Shown: piece after piece, positions 38,388-47,944 of the stretch | How positions within the stretch are numbered: position 1 is the stretch's first letter | Layout: each line of letters opens with the position of its first letter | NCBI RefSeq assembly: GCF_024834075.1 | Contig: NZ_JANUXR010000007.1 | Coordinates: 97,370-161,369 of the forward strand | DNA: 64,000 nt | Direction of reading: 5' to 3' | DNA from: Corynebacterium sp. HS2168-gen11 | Lineage (GTDB): Bacteria > Actinomycetota > Actinomycetes > Mycobacteriales > Mycobacteriaceae | Position numbers and translations under genes: made by a program | Notes under the pieces: generated by a model | Seen by the model: only the letters and a program-made list of their open reading frames with translations | Told to the model about the DNA's origin: nothing | Databases searched by the model: none

Positions 38388-39224
38388 ATGAGTATCACAA
38401 TGAACGTCACGGAACTAGCCGACCGGATTCATGCCGGCCGCCCACCACTGATCTTGGCAAGCCTTTGGTCTGCACGTGAAGGCGGCGGATATGCCCTGTA
38501 CAATTCAGCGCACATCCCAGATGCCTTCTTCTGCGACACCGAATTTGCGCTGTCTTCGGTTTCCATGGTGCACAAAGGCCGCAATCCACTGCCAACCAAA
38601 GCGATCTTGGATAAGTGGTTTTTGAAGTGGGGCTTGACCACTGACCGTGAAGTAGTTGTGTATGACAATTTCAAAGGCCTCTTCGCAGCGCGCGCATGGT
38701 GGATTCTGACTTGGGCGGGCGTGAAGAATGTTCGTATTCTTGACGGCGGTCAAGCCAAGTGGGAAGCGTCTGGCTATAAGCTCATAGGTGGCCCTGGTAA
38801 TCCGCGTGTGATTCAAGGTGGAGAATCTCAGCTCGGCCATCTGCCAGTGGCAACGCTTGCCGATGTTAAAGCACATCAGGGCATTTTGATTGACTGCCGT
38901 GAGCGTAACCGTTTTGCTGGTCGTAAAGAGCGCTTGGACTTAAAAGCTGGCCATATTCCAGGCGCGAAAAATATTGCAACGCGTCTGGTGTTGGAAGACG
39001 ATTATACGTTCCGCTCCCCTGAGCAGCTGCGTGAACTGTTTACAAGTATGGGTGTGACACCAGAAACAATTGATGATGTGATTGTGTACTCAGGTTCTGG
39101 TAATCACTCGGCGCAGGTCATCGCGGCAATGGTGCGAGCTGGCTTGCCGGTTCCACGTCATTTTGTTGGTGGTTGGAGTCAATGGTGCGCGGATTCTCGC
39201 AATCCAGTTGAAACAGGAGATTAA
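38388..39224 (+). CDS. Rhodanese-like sulfurtransferase family protein, active-site Cys replaced by Ser
   Basis: 278-residue protein with two rhodanese domains, as in thiosulfate/3-mercaptopyruvate sulfurtransferases. The N-terminal domain shows VVVYDNFKGLFAARAWWILT and VRILDGGQAKW. The C-terminal domain shows ILIDCRERNRFAGRKERLDL, KAGHIPGAKN and VGGWSQW. The active-site loop reads VYSGSGNHSAQV, with Ser where the family normally has the persulfide Cys. It may be inactive, or use another residue. The following membrane-protein gene starts 9 bases after its stop. Confidence 0.83.
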   Translation: MSITMNVTELADRIHAGRPPLILASLWSAREGGGYALYNSAHIPDAFFCDTEFALSSVSMVHKGRNPLPTKAILDKWFLKWGLTTDREVVVYDNFKGLFAARAWWILTWAGVKNVRILDGGQAKWEASGYKLIGGPGNPRVIQGGESQLGHLPVATLADVKAHQGILIDCRERNRFAGRKERLDLKAGHIPGAKNIATRLVLEDDYTFRSPEQLRELFTSMGVTPETIDDVIVYSGSGNHSAQVIAAMVRAGLPVPRHFVGGWSQWCADSRNPVETGD

Positions 39225-39233
39225 ACTAGTCGT

Positions 39234-40667
39234 ATGGTTTTTATTCTGGCAGGAGTATTTGCAGGAATTGGCGGCACGCTGCTGATTGTGGATGCTTTAC
39301 GACGTCGTCACGCAAATGTGGCACAAACACCATCGCTTCCGGCTCGTGAGCAGGAAGAAGAAGTATCGAAACTGCTGCCAGAATCACCAGAACTTGTTGA
39401 TCAAGAAGATACTGCGCTTGATCCAACGAGTACTGAGCATCTCGCTGCTGGTGAAGATCAGCGCCTGGAAACCGAGCCAGCGGTAGCAGAGCTGCTTGAG
39501 TTAGAAACTGTGCCAACCTACGATCAGCTTCCGCCGCAAGAATCGGTGGTTGAGCTCGAGGTTGAAAGCGCGGAGGATCTTGAGCAGCTGGAATTAACGC
39601 AAGCGAGTGAACCAGCAGTTGCCACTGATACTGACTTTGAGGCAGCCTCATTACTGCCGAATCTGCCAGGGTATCACCGTCGCGTGCGAAAAGCCTGGGC
39701 GGAATATTGTGGGTATGGCTATACCAAATCAGATGCGTTTTTAACTGATGAATGGGAACGTACCTGGGCGGCACAGGGAGGAACCGCGCGAGATGTTGTC
39801 AGCGGTATGGCGGCTGGCTATGAAATGCATGTGTGTGATCTTGCTGGTAAAACGTTGTTGGCGATGCGACGCAACCACAGTAGCGATATCGCAATTGAAG
39901 CCTATCGAGTCCCACCTGCAGAACTTGCCGTTGACTTAGTAGATGTGATTTCGCTGGGAGGTTTTACGCTTTTCGCCACGAATCAAGGTGCCGCGATGCG
40001 GTTTGTGGATCAACGCGTGCGCGAGTGCTTGCCGAAGCTGCCGCAAGAGGTAGTTGGAGTGTGGCTGGAAAGTGAGTGGATTCTGGCCGCGACCCAAAAA
40101 ACTTCTGAGCATAAGATTTGGGAAGCGATTTTAGAGCCACTGTCGATTCTTGCTGATGCCGCAGCTGTGCTTCCACCGCGTGCGCAGGCGCGGCAACCGC
40201 TCGATTTCCATGACAATGATCCATCGCGTCCGTTACCGCCGCCGGTTGCGATTATGGAATATACAGAAAGCAGCGATGAAGATTTCGCGCCACCACAGCT
40301 GCCTGAAATTACCGATGAAATGGTGAGCGTTGATCCGCCTGTAGTGTTCCCAACACGTTCCCAGGGACAAGCCCTCGGCGTGGTGACGCCGCATAGTTTG
40401 GGTGTTGATGAAGTCACTCCAATTGCGGAATCTTTTGATTCGGCATTGCAACATAGTGACTTTCATGGCACGCGGGTGCTGCGATTCCAAGCACATCGTT
40501 CGAAAATCTTTGAAGACAGCGTTGCTGACAATCAGCAGGGTGATGCTGGGACGAGCGGTGATGCTGGGGCAAGCGATGCTGCGGCAAGCGGTGATGCGAA
40601 TACGCAGGGGAGTACTGGCGAAGATGCGAACGTGCTGCGTATCCAACAGGAGCCGAAGCAGGACTAA
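39234..40667 (+). CDS. Membrane-anchored protein of unknown function
   Basis: 477 residues. One N-terminal helix (FILAGVFAGIGGTLLIVDAL) is followed by an acidic Glu/Leu/Pro-rich stretch (about 30-140). A compact central region (about 145-310; YHRRVRKAWAEYCGYGYTKS then FTLFATNQGAAMRFV) looks folded. The C-terminal region is disordered and Gly/Asp/Ala-rich, with DAGTSGDAGASDAAASGDAN-like repeats. No family recognised. The short N-terminal flank before the helix suggests the bulk may be cytosolic; topology is not certain. Likely cotranscribed with the rhodanese-like gene. Confidence 0.7.
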   Translation: MVFILAGVFAGIGGTLLIVDALRRRHANVAQTPSLPAREQEEEVSKLLPESPELVDQEDTALDPTSTEHLAAGEDQRLETEPAVAELLELETVPTYDQLPPQESVVELEVESAEDLEQLELTQASEPAVATDTDFEAASLLPNLPGYHRRVRKAWAEYCGYGYTKSDAFLTDEWERTWAAQGGTARDVVSGMAAGYEMHVCDLAGKTLLAMRRNHSSDIAIEAYRVPPAELAVDLVDVISLGGFTLFATNQGAAMRFVDQRVRECLPKLPQEVVGVWLESEWILAATQKTSEHKIWEAILEPLSILADAAAVLPPRAQARQPLDFHDNDPSRPLPPPVAIMEYTESSDEDFAPPQLPEITDEMVSVDPPVVFPTRSQGQALGVVTPHSLGVDEVTPIAESFDSALQHSDFHGTRVLRFQAHRSKIFEDSVADNQQGDAGTSGDAGASDAAASGDANTQGSTGEDANVLRIQQEPKQD

Positions 40668-40906
40668 GCGTGCGTCCTAGAGCGCGGGTGCTGCATACAG
40701 TGCGGGGGATATGCATACCTTAAGTCTGGAAACATCCAGCTAGAGGCTGCAATCTGGAATGTTAAGGTCCTAGGTTAAGATAATGAAGTATTGTTGTTGA
40801 AAATCATCGCATGCTGGTTGCAGTGCTTACAGCTCGAAGCTGGCTTGTAGGTTCGGTGATTTTCACATCGTTAACTATCATCGCTATGAAGGAAGGCATG
40901 CGCAGA

Positions 40907-41449
40907 ATGGTAAATGCGACTCTTAAAGCAGAACTAGCAGAATTGGTGAAAGAACTTGCGGTTGTTCATGGCAAGGTCACATTGTCTTCCGGGAAAGAAG
41001 CCGATTATTACGTTGATCTGCGGCGCGCAACCTTGCACCACAAGGCATCGAAACTCATTGGTCAACTTCTGCGTGAACTCACCGCAGACTGGGATTATGT
41101 TGCAGTTGGCGGCTTAACCTTAGGTGCTGATCCAGTGGCTACTGCAATTATGCATGCAGATGGTCGTGATATTGATGCCTTCGTTGTTCGCAAAGAGGCG
41201 AAGAAACACGGTATGCAGCGTCGCGTGGAAGGCCCAGATGTTGTTGGAAAGAAAGTGCTTGTCGTTGAAGACACCACCACCACTGGCAATTCACCATTGA
41301 CCGCTGTAGCAGCCCTGCGCGAGCTTGGCGCAGAGGTCGTTGGTGTGGCAACTGTGGTAGATCGCGCAACCGGTGCTGGCGATGTGATTGCAGCTGAGGG
41401 GCTTGAATACCGGTATGTTTTGGGCCTGGAGGATCTTGACCTGTCATGA
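40907..41449 (+). CDS. pyrE: Orotate phosphoribosyltransferase
   Basis: 180-residue enzyme converting orotate and PRPP to OMP in pyrimidine synthesis. Landmarks are GKVTLSSGKEADYYVDLRRA, VGGLTLGADPVATAI, AFVVRKEAKKHGMQRR and the PRPP motif KVLVVEDTTTTGNSPLTAV. The open frame extends to 40811, but ATG 40907 is preferred. AAGGAAGG lies about 10 bases upstream and the length then matches the family. The next start codon overlaps its stop (ATGA). Confidence 0.93.
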   Translation: MVNATLKAELAELVKELAVVHGKVTLSSGKEADYYVDLRRATLHHKASKLIGQLLRELTADWDYVAVGGLTLGADPVATAIMHADGRDIDAFVVRKEAKKHGMQRRVEGPDVVGKKVLVVEDTTTTGNSPLTAVAALRELGAEVVGVATVVDRATGAGDVIAAEGLEYRYVLGLEDLDLS

Positions 41450-42159
41450 CCGATACACATGGTCACGCACTGTCACCGTTACCGCATGTCCCGAACTCGC
41501 CGTATCCACCAGGGCCAACTGAATGGAATGCGGGTCGGCATGGGGTAGGGCCGTGGGAAATCGAATACCCCGATCAGCCTGTGCCAGACGATGAGCGTTA
41601 TGATCCAACGCTGCTTGCTGAAGGAGATCGTCGCAACGTTGTTGATGCGTATCGCTACTGGACTCGTGAAGCGATTGTGGCAGATATTGATACCAGGCGA
41701 CATGAGCTGCATATTGCCATTGAGAACTTTGAAAACGATGCCAATATCGGCACGGTTGTGCGAACTGCGAATGCCTTTGCTGTTGCAACGGTACATATCG
41801 TTGGTAAAAAGCGCTGGAATCGCAGAGGTGCGATGGTCACCGATCGCTATCAGCACTTGATGCATCACGAGACCACAGCACAGCTTGTGGAATGGGCGAA
41901 GGATCAGGGGCTGACAATCGTTGCGATTGATAACACGCCTGGTTCAGTGCCATTAGAAACCGCGCAGTTGCCGCAGAAGTGCTTGTTGCTCTTTGGTCAA
42001 GAAGGGCCAGGTGTGACTGATGAAGCGCAGGAAAACGCCATGATGACCTGCTCTATTGCGCAATTTGGTTCGACTCGGTCCATTAATGCTGGAGTGGCAG
42101 CTGGGATTGCGATGCATGCGTGGATCCGCCAACATGCTGATCTCAGCACGAGTTGGTAG
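41446..42159 (+). CDS. SpoU/TrmH family RNA 2'-O-methyltransferase
   Basis: 237-residue SPOUT enzyme that methylates a ribose in tRNA or rRNA using S-adenosylmethionine. The three family motifs are present: NFENDANIGTVVRTANAF, LLLFGQEGPGVTDEA and SINAGVAAGIAMHAW. A Pro-rich N-terminal extension of about 75 residues precedes them. The 4-base overlap with pyrE implies translational coupling. The exact RNA target cannot be told. Confidence 0.9.
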   Translation: MTDTHGHALSPLPHVPNSPYPPGPTEWNAGRHGVGPWEIEYPDQPVPDDERYDPTLLAEGDRRNVVDAYRYWTREAIVADIDTRRHELHIAIENFENDANIGTVVRTANAFAVATVHIVGKKRWNRRGAMVTDRYQHLMHHETTAQLVEWAKDQGLTIVAIDNTPGSVPLETAQLPQKCLLLFGQEGPGVTDEAQENAMMTCSIAQFGSTRSINAGVAAGIAMHAWIRQHADLSTSW

Positions 42160-42296
42160 CACTTGGTGGATATGTCACGAGTGAAGAACTGCTGGTGGAT
42201 AGGCGATGTGCGCCCACGCCTGTAGCAGTAACGCTTTTGTCATAATCTCGATACATAAAGAAATATTGCAATTTCCATTTGAGGAGAGTTGTTCTT

Positions 42297-43451
42297 GTGA
42301 ATGAAGTGTGGATTCACCGCGCCGACCTTGCGGAATCCGCGATACAGGAGCGGCATGCCCAAAGAGTCTGGGCGTTACCGCGCACTAACTTAGCTGTTGC
42401 GGCATGGCCACCGCATACGAAAGAACGACTCTTCTATCGGTGGCACTACTGGTGGCAAGCACATTATCTGGACTGCTTGATTGATGCTGCCAAACGCCGT
42501 CCGACGAAAATTCGCAAGCAAAATATACGCGAAACCATTCGTGGTATTCGCGTCCGTAATTTTGGTTCGTTTAATCGGAATAAGTATTACGATGACAAAC
42601 TTTGGTTAGCGCTTGCTTTGCGACGCGGGCAAGAGGTCTTGGGACAGAAAAAGCGCAAATACCTGCGGAAACTCGAGCATAATATTGTTGCTGGGAAAGA
42701 TGAGATCGCAGAGGTATTTCCGTGGCGTGTGGGAGAGAACTTCTTTAATGTGCCAACAAACGGCCCGGCTGCAATTATGCTTGCGCGCAATGGGAACTTA
42801 ACTGATGCTAGATTCTTAGTTGATTGGATTTTCGATAATCTCATCAATGACCAAGGCCTTGTGATGGATGGTATTCGCATGTCGATGAGTGGGCCAGAGG
42901 TTGTGAAGAATATTCATCCGTACTGTCAAGGCGTAGTCATTGGCGCGTGCTTGGAAATTGCCTTGCAATTACGCAAGGTTGAAGCAACCGCTGAGGATGC
43001 GGTGACATATCTTGCGCGTATGCGAGCACTGATTCATGCAGTGAATCGGGAAATGGCAACGAGTCAAGGTGTGATTGATTGGCGTACCGGTGACGGTGAT
43101 GGTGGCTTATTTAAGGGTATTTTGGCGCGCTACCTTGCGGAAGTCGTCGTCAGGCTGCCGGCTGATAATGCTGCAAACCGCGAGTGTATTCAAGTTGCGA
43201 AACGTATGATTTTCGCTTCGGCGGAGTCGGTGTGGAATCATCGCTTGGAAGTTGATGGGTTGCCAGTCTTTGCAACCGACTGGAAAGAAGATGCACGTCT
43301 GCCGCATAATTCGGGGCTGGCTTCAAGCACGCTTTCCGATTTAGTTCGGCTTGTGCGCATTGATGAGCGCGATTTATCTGTGCAACTTTCTGGTTGGATG
43401 CTCCTAGAAGCTGCAGCGCGAATTGCGCAAGCAGCACAGACGGAGTCATAA
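42297..43451 (+). CDS. Glycoside hydrolase family 76 protein (alpha-1,6-mannanase-like)
   Basis: 384-residue (alpha/alpha)6-barrel-type hydrolase. The GH76 catalytic Asp pair appears in KYYDDKLWLALAL, with later blocks FFNVPTNGPAAIMLARN, WIFDNLINDQGLVMDGIR and YCQGVVIGACLE. No signal peptide, so it would act inside the cell, perhaps on mannan-type glycolipid parts. GTG 42297 is chosen because GAGGAGAG precedes it by about 10 bases. Confidence 0.82.
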   Translation: MNEVWIHRADLAESAIQERHAQRVWALPRTNLAVAAWPPHTKERLFYRWHYWWQAHYLDCLIDAAKRRPTKIRKQNIRETIRGIRVRNFGSFNRNKYYDDKLWLALALRRGQEVLGQKKRKYLRKLEHNIVAGKDEIAEVFPWRVGENFFNVPTNGPAAIMLARNGNLTDARFLVDWIFDNLINDQGLVMDGIRMSMSGPEVVKNIHPYCQGVVIGACLEIALQLRKVEATAEDAVTYLARMRALIHAVNREMATSQGVIDWRTGDGDGGLFKGILARYLAEVVVRLPADNAANRECIQVAKRMIFASAESVWNHRLEVDGLPVFATDWKEDARLPHNSGLASSTLSDLVRLVRIDERDLSVQLSGWMLLEAAARIAQAAQTES

Positions 43452-43696
43452 ATCGGCAGGTTGGCAACTGGCCTTGGCGACGCAGCTTCGCGTGCGGTGG
43501 CAGCGAGCAGTTGTTGATGGCGATTCTTTTGGGAGTATGTGGGCGAGATTCGCGGCGATCTTGGGAAAATGTCCGTATGTGTGGATTTTCACGTCACTCG
43601 GGCACTGCCTTTTTCAATCAGAACTGGCATAATGAAAAATAGTGAAACTTTCATCACTGATTTTATACGTCAACAATTTTTCTTGGAGGATGACAC

Positions 43697-44731
43697 ATGC
43701 CAATCGCAACTCCTGAGGTGTACAACGAGATGCTCAATCGCGCAAAGGAAGGCGGCTTCGCTTTCCCTGCGATCAACTGCACCTCTTCTGAAACCATTAA
43801 CGCAGCACTGCGTGGTTTCGCTGAGGCAGAGTCCGACGGTATCATTCAGTTCTCTACTGGCGGTGCTGAGTTTGGTTCTGGTCTTTCCGTCAAGAACAAG
43901 GTTGCCGGCGCTATGGCTCTTGCAGCATTCGCACACGAGGCAGCAAAGCACTACGGCATCAACGTTGCACTGCACACCGACCACTGCCAGAAGGAAGTAC
44001 TCGACGAGTACGTTCGCCCACTGATCGCTGTTTCTCAAGAGCGCGTCGACCGCGGCGAACTGCCACTGTTCCAGTCTCACATGTGGGACGGTTCTGCAAT
44101 TCACATCGACGAGAACCTCGTGATTGCACAAGAACTGTTGGAGAAGGCTCGCAAGGCAAATATCATTCTCGAGGTCGAGATTGGTGTTGTCGGCGGTGAA
44201 GAAGACGGCGTTGAAGCAAAAGCTGGCGCAAACCTCTACACCTCCCCAGAAGACTTCGCAAAGACCATCGACGCAATCGGTACCGGCGAAAAGGGCCGCT
44301 ACCTGCTCGCAGCTACCTTCGGTAACGTACACGGTGTGTACAAGCCAGGTAACGTGAAGCTTCGCCCAGAGGTACTGCTTGAGGGCCAGAAGGTTGCACG
44401 TGAGAAGCTCGGTCTCGGTGATGATGCACTTCCATTCGACTTCGTCTTCCATGGTGGCTCCGGCTCCGAGAAGGAAAAGATCGAAGAAGCACTGCGTTAC
44501 GGCGTTATCAAGATGAACGTTGATACCGACACCCAGTACGCATTCACCCGCCCAATCGTTGGCCACATGTTCTCGAACTATGATGGCGTGCTGAAGGTTG
44601 ACGGCGAAGTCGGCAACAAGAAGGTCTACGACCCACGCTCCTACATGAAGAAGGCTGAGCAGGGCATGGCAGAGCGCATTATCGAAGCTTGCCAGGATCT
44701 GCACTCTGTTGGAACCACTCTTTCGAAGTAA
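43697..44731 (+). CDS. fba: Class II fructose-bisphosphate aldolase
   Basis: 344-residue zinc-dependent aldolase of glycolysis and gluconeogenesis. Zinc His in LHTDHCQKEVLDEY, plus EIGVVGGEEDGV, NVHGVYKPGNVKL and FHGGSGSEKEKI, which is the phosphate-binding region. TTGGAGGATG precedes ATG 43697. Codon use is strongly biased, as expected of a highly expressed gene. A strong terminator follows. Confidence 0.96.
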   Translation: MPIATPEVYNEMLNRAKEGGFAFPAINCTSSETINAALRGFAEAESDGIIQFSTGGAEFGSGLSVKNKVAGAMALAAFAHEAAKHYGINVALHTDHCQKEVLDEYVRPLIAVSQERVDRGELPLFQSHMWDGSAIHIDENLVIAQELLEKARKANIILEVEIGVVGGEEDGVEAKAGANLYTSPEDFAKTIDAIGTGEKGRYLLAATFGNVHGVYKPGNVKLRPEVLLEGQKVAREKLGLGDDALPFDFVFHGGSGSEKEKIEEALRYGVIKMNVDTDTQYAFTRPIVGHMFSNYDGVLKVDGEVGNKKVYDPRSYMKKAEQGMAERIIEACQDLHSVGTTLSK

Positions 44732-44752
44732 TCCTCACAGATACGTTTGAAT

Positions 44753-44793
44753 AAAAAGTTCCTTTGCAAAACCTTTGCAGAGGAACTTTTTTT
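44753..44793 (+). terminator. Terminator of fba
   Basis: AAAAAGTTCCT (44753-44763) pairs with AGGAACTTTTT (44781-44791), extended inside by TTGCA/TTGCAG repeats, and ends in a run of seven T. Confidence 0.9.
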
Positions 44794-45212
44794 GCAGCTT
44801 TGCAGGCCTGGTTGCTGGGTGATTGAGGCTATCAGGCGCTGAGGTTGCACGGTGGCTGAAGTTGTGTGGCGCGCGGGCGCGCACCGGCTGAAGTTGTGCG
44901 ACAAGCAGCGCGCACCGGCTGACCTTGAAACTACGCGGCAGCGCGGCAGCTACATGCGGCCGGCAACGAAGCGTCGTCAAGCAGGATGCCACTACGCAAG
45001 CGCACACCAGCCTGCGATTTGGGCACACCTCGCTGCTGCATACGCGCATCGCATGCAGTATTTTGCCTGTATAGCTGGCCAGATAGCCGCTCGATGTTGA
45101 ACAACCGCGTGCCAACCGTGTAGAACAAGAAGGAACAAAACAGCATCGTTGCGCGTATTGTCCTTTTGGCAAGGGCGATATTTGATTATTTCTGAATTGG
45201 GAGTTTTCACTC
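44794..45212. other. Intergenic region between fba and FUSC gene
   Basis: About 420 bases with the GC-rich repeat above and one inverted copy of the GCTTGACGACGC word (44968-44979). Frames on both strands have Cys/Arg/Ala-rich unlikely compositions. Confidence 0.5.
44854..44922. repeat. Degenerate 31-32 base direct repeat
   Basis: GGCTGAAGTTGTG occurs at 44854-44866 and 44886-44898. GCGCGCACCGGCTGA occurs at 44877-44891 and 44908-44922. The region is intergenic and GC-rich. Confidence 0.7.
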
Positions 45213-46379
45213 ATGAATGCCTCACCTCGAGCGGCACGTTCGCATTTGGAAAAGCGAGTGCGTGATGGAATCAACCGCTTGCAAGACACCTGGTTTTATA
45301 TTCTGCAGGTGGGGCTGGCGGCAGGCGCGTCGTTTTGGGTCGGACAGGCCTTAATAGGGCACGCGCAACCGTTCTTCGCGCCCATGTCCACCGTGATCGT
45401 GCTTTCCACCACAGGTGGCCAGCGGCATCGACACGCAATGGAACTGATCGCCGGTGTTGCACTAGGCGTTGGTCTTGGTGATCTCTTAATAGGGACGTTT
45501 GGTACAGGTATCTGGCAGATCGCGGTTGGCGTGGCCGCTGCGGTGGCACTTGGCACGTTTGTTGATCGCGGTGTGCTGGTGGCGAACCAAGCGGCTTTTG
45601 CCGCCATTTTGGTGGCCACCTTGCTGCCGCCGGAAACCTCTGGTGCGACCGATCGCATGACCGATGCGTTAATTGGCGGTTTGGTCGGTATGCTTGCGAT
45701 GGCGATTTTGCCGGAATCCCCATTAAAGAAAGGTCGCCGCGAGGTTTCGCGCTTAATGCTGGTGACCTCCCAAGTGCTTCACGAAGTAGCAGTCGCCTTG
45801 CCTACTCATGATCAAGACCGCATTAAGCAGGCCTTGCAAAACGCTCGCGGTACTCAAGCAACCATTAATGCGATGATTGCCGCTGCTCATCAGGGCAAGG
45901 AAAATCTGAATGTTTCGCCATTGATGTGGCGTCAGAAATACAAGATTCGTTCCTTGCTGCGCATTTTGAATCCTGTGGATAACGCCTTGCGCAACACTCG
46001 CGTATTAGCGCGTCGTTCGCTGGTATTAGCGGAAGATCACGATGAAGTCTCGGCAACTCAGATTCACATCATCGAGGAACTCGCCGATATTTCCTACCAG
46101 CTGCACGTTATTTTTGCAGGGAAGGGCGCGGAAACCAATGAGGCAACGGCAGATGTGGTTCGCCGGTTGCGCATGCTAGGCGTGCAGGCCGGTTTGGAAG
46201 CGGCTGCTGGAAATGTGCTTTCCGCGCAGGTCATTTTGGGTCAGTCGCGTTCGATTATTGTCGATATGCTGCAGATTTGCGGTTGGAGTCGGCGCAGCGC
46301 CATCGCCGCGCTGTGCCCGACTTCCACGCATCCTGGGCAAGTCCCTGAACTGTGGGAAAAGCCGCAGGATCCTGCTTAA
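45213..46379 (+). CDS. FUSC family (aromatic acid exporter-like) membrane protein
   Basis: 388 residues. The N-terminal half has several membrane helices with FUSC features (FWVGQALIGHAQPFFAPMST then RHRHAMELIAGVALGVGLGD). The C-terminal half is cytosolic and helical. Related proteins are proposed exporters of aromatic acids; substrate unknown. Codons TTA-ATA-GGG appear twice (45350, 45485) as part of the recurrent CTTAATAGG word. The stop overlaps the convergent neighbour by 4 bases. Confidence 0.78.
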   Translation: MNASPRAARSHLEKRVRDGINRLQDTWFYILQVGLAAGASFWVGQALIGHAQPFFAPMSTVIVLSTTGGQRHRHAMELIAGVALGVGLGDLLIGTFGTGIWQIAVGVAAAVALGTFVDRGVLVANQAAFAAILVATLLPPETSGATDRMTDALIGGLVGMLAMAILPESPLKKGRREVSRLMLVTSQVLHEVAVALPTHDQDRIKQALQNARGTQATINAMIAAAHQGKENLNVSPLMWRQKYKIRSLLRILNPVDNALRNTRVLARRSLVLAEDHDEVSATQIHIIEELADISYQLHVIFAGKGAETNEATADVVRRLRMLGVQAGLEAAAGNVLSAQVILGQSRSIIVDMLQICGWSRRSAIAALCPTSTHPGQVPELWEKPQDPA

Positions 46380-47230
46380 CGACGCACGGCTTGCAAGTCG
46401 CGAAGGTGTCGATAAAACGTGGCTCGTTCGACCGCCCGTTTCCGGGAAACCCCGTCGATGCTGACGCGCAATTCAACGCCACCAGCTTGCAAGGCTCGCC
46501 CGGTGCGAAGGGTTGTGGCATCTGCACTGCCAATAACCTTGCTTGGGCGACGGAAGAAACCGTGCGTCACAGGTTGGACCGGGGTATTGAGCACCACTGC
46601 AGCTAGCCCTGGAGCATCCAAGGTTGGTACTAAACGCGCACCGAAGATTCCCGTGCGCGGCGTGCGGCGTCCGGCTTGATGCAGTAAGAGCTGTGCATCA
46701 TCAACAATAATTTCTCCGGTAATTTCGCGTGCATCCCAGGCTGTAATTTCAGCATGGCCGGCCACCACTTGCGCTGCGTCGTCACGAATGAGCGGCAACG
46801 GCCGCATGGGGGCTTCGGCGGCAAAGTCCAAGGCCTCTTGCGCCGATTTCGGAAGGTCCCACCCTAAGGCCACATAGGATTGTGGATCCGTTGGCACATA
46901 GCCAACCTCACACCACAAGCTGTCGCTGCGCATCAGGCGGGTTAAAACTGCGGCAAGGGCGGCATCCGAGCCGAGCACCACCACGCGCAAAACATCCTCA
47001 AGATATTCACGTTGTGGTGCAACCACTGGGGTACTTAAGTGAGCGACATCGGGTTGTTTGGCGATATCCTCCAAACTGGGAGTGGGATCGTTCGGGAGAA
47101 TCGTGGTGGTGACTGCGTCGAGAAGCTTCAGCTCTTTGCGAGTTGGGATGCTCGAGGTAGGAATCACCTCAGCGTGATCCGGCAGCAAACTGCGGTGTGT
47201 CGAATCAGCGTGGATGAATACGTGGCGCAT
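46376..47230 (-). CDS. Hypothetical corynebacterial protein
   Basis: 284 residues, no signal peptide or membrane helix. Visible features are a VLRVVVLGSDAALAAVLTRL strand-helix unit, WCEVGYVPTDPQSYVALGW, and a C-terminal basic block (VSIDGVSRKRAVERATFYRH). The last region faintly recalls the C-terminal strands of diacylglycerol-kinase-like proteins, but no nucleotide motif supports that. Its start overlaps the stop of the upstream YbjN gene by one base (TAATG), so they form an operon. Confidence 0.65.
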   Translation of the reverse strand: MRHVFIHADSTHRSLLPDHAEVIPTSSIPTRKELKLLDAVTTTILPNDPTPSLEDIAKQPDVAHLSTPVVAPQREYLEDVLRVVVLGSDAALAAVLTRLMRSDSLWCEVGYVPTDPQSYVALGWDLPKSAQEALDFAAEAPMRPLPLIRDDAAQVVAGHAEITAWDAREITGEIIVDDAQLLLHQAGRRTPRTGIFGARLVPTLDAPGLAAVVLNTPVQPVTHGFFRRPSKVIGSADATTLRTGRALQAGGVELRVSIDGVSRKRAVERATFYRHLRDLQAVRR

Positions 47231-47679
47231 TACTGCTCGGCGGCCCGTTGTGCCTTGCTTGCTTCGATGAATTCATTCTCTAATGTTTGGTAGAAGGCCA
47301 GGGACGTGGCAATACCGCAGTTGACCAGTTGAATGAGCTGCTCATCGGTAGCTCCGTGCGCAAGATCGGTATTGACCTCGGTGTGAACCTCGACCATGTT
47401 CTCTTTGGTCTTCTTCACGAAAGTTTTTGGCCACAGCCGTTCGTTATTCCATTCATTGCAGTACTGCATGAGCGGGAAGAATCCATCTTCAGGTGCTGGA
47501 AGTCGCCAGACGCTGTGGATTGCGAGAACTTCTTTTTCTGGGCCTTGGGCAACGAAGATGAACTTGTGGTTTTCGAAAGCAGCGTAGATATCGCCATCTT
47601 CGTCGGTGGTGTACTGAAATCCGCGGGCATCGAAATATTTGGCCACGCGATCCATTGTTAATGGTGTGAGATCTTTCAT
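47230..47679 (-). CDS. YbjN domain-containing protein
   Basis: 149 residues with the YbjN (type III secretion chaperone-like) fold: LTMDRVAKYFDARGFQYTTD, FIFVAQGPEKEVLAIHSVWR, YCNEWNNERLWPKTFVK and a final helix. Actinobacterial members often occur in pairs; here a single copy leads the two-gene operon with the hypothetical protein. Function unknown. Confidence 0.8.
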   Translation of the reverse strand: MKDLTPLTMDRVAKYFDARGFQYTTDEDGDIYAAFENHKFIFVAQGPEKEVLAIHSVWRLPAPEDGFFPLMQYCNEWNNERLWPKTFVKKTKENMVEVHTEVNTDLAHGATDEQLIQLVNCGIATSLAFYQTLENEFIEASKAQRAAEQ

Positions 47680-47944
47680 GATGAAGTGACTACTTTCTGT
47701 TCAGAGCAAAAGTGTGAACTGAGACGGATGATGACAAAACTGCGGTTTTGGTGCACAGCATGCGTACTTGTGCTTAATCATACAAGGTTGGCGCGATACT
47801 GGCAGGCGATGTTTGGCGATGCCGTTCGGAGAGGCGAATTAGGGGAAAAGTGTGTGTAACCCTGTACAATAAAGAAACGTCTTGTGTCAGTCTTGTGCTG
47901 ACCGCAGTAAAGCTATACGAATAAGTCTTTAAGGACGTGCAAAA

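Noticed and set aside
43670..44704. 344-residue minus-strand open frame opposite fba
   Set aside because: Antisense shadow of the highly expressed aldolase gene; implausible composition.
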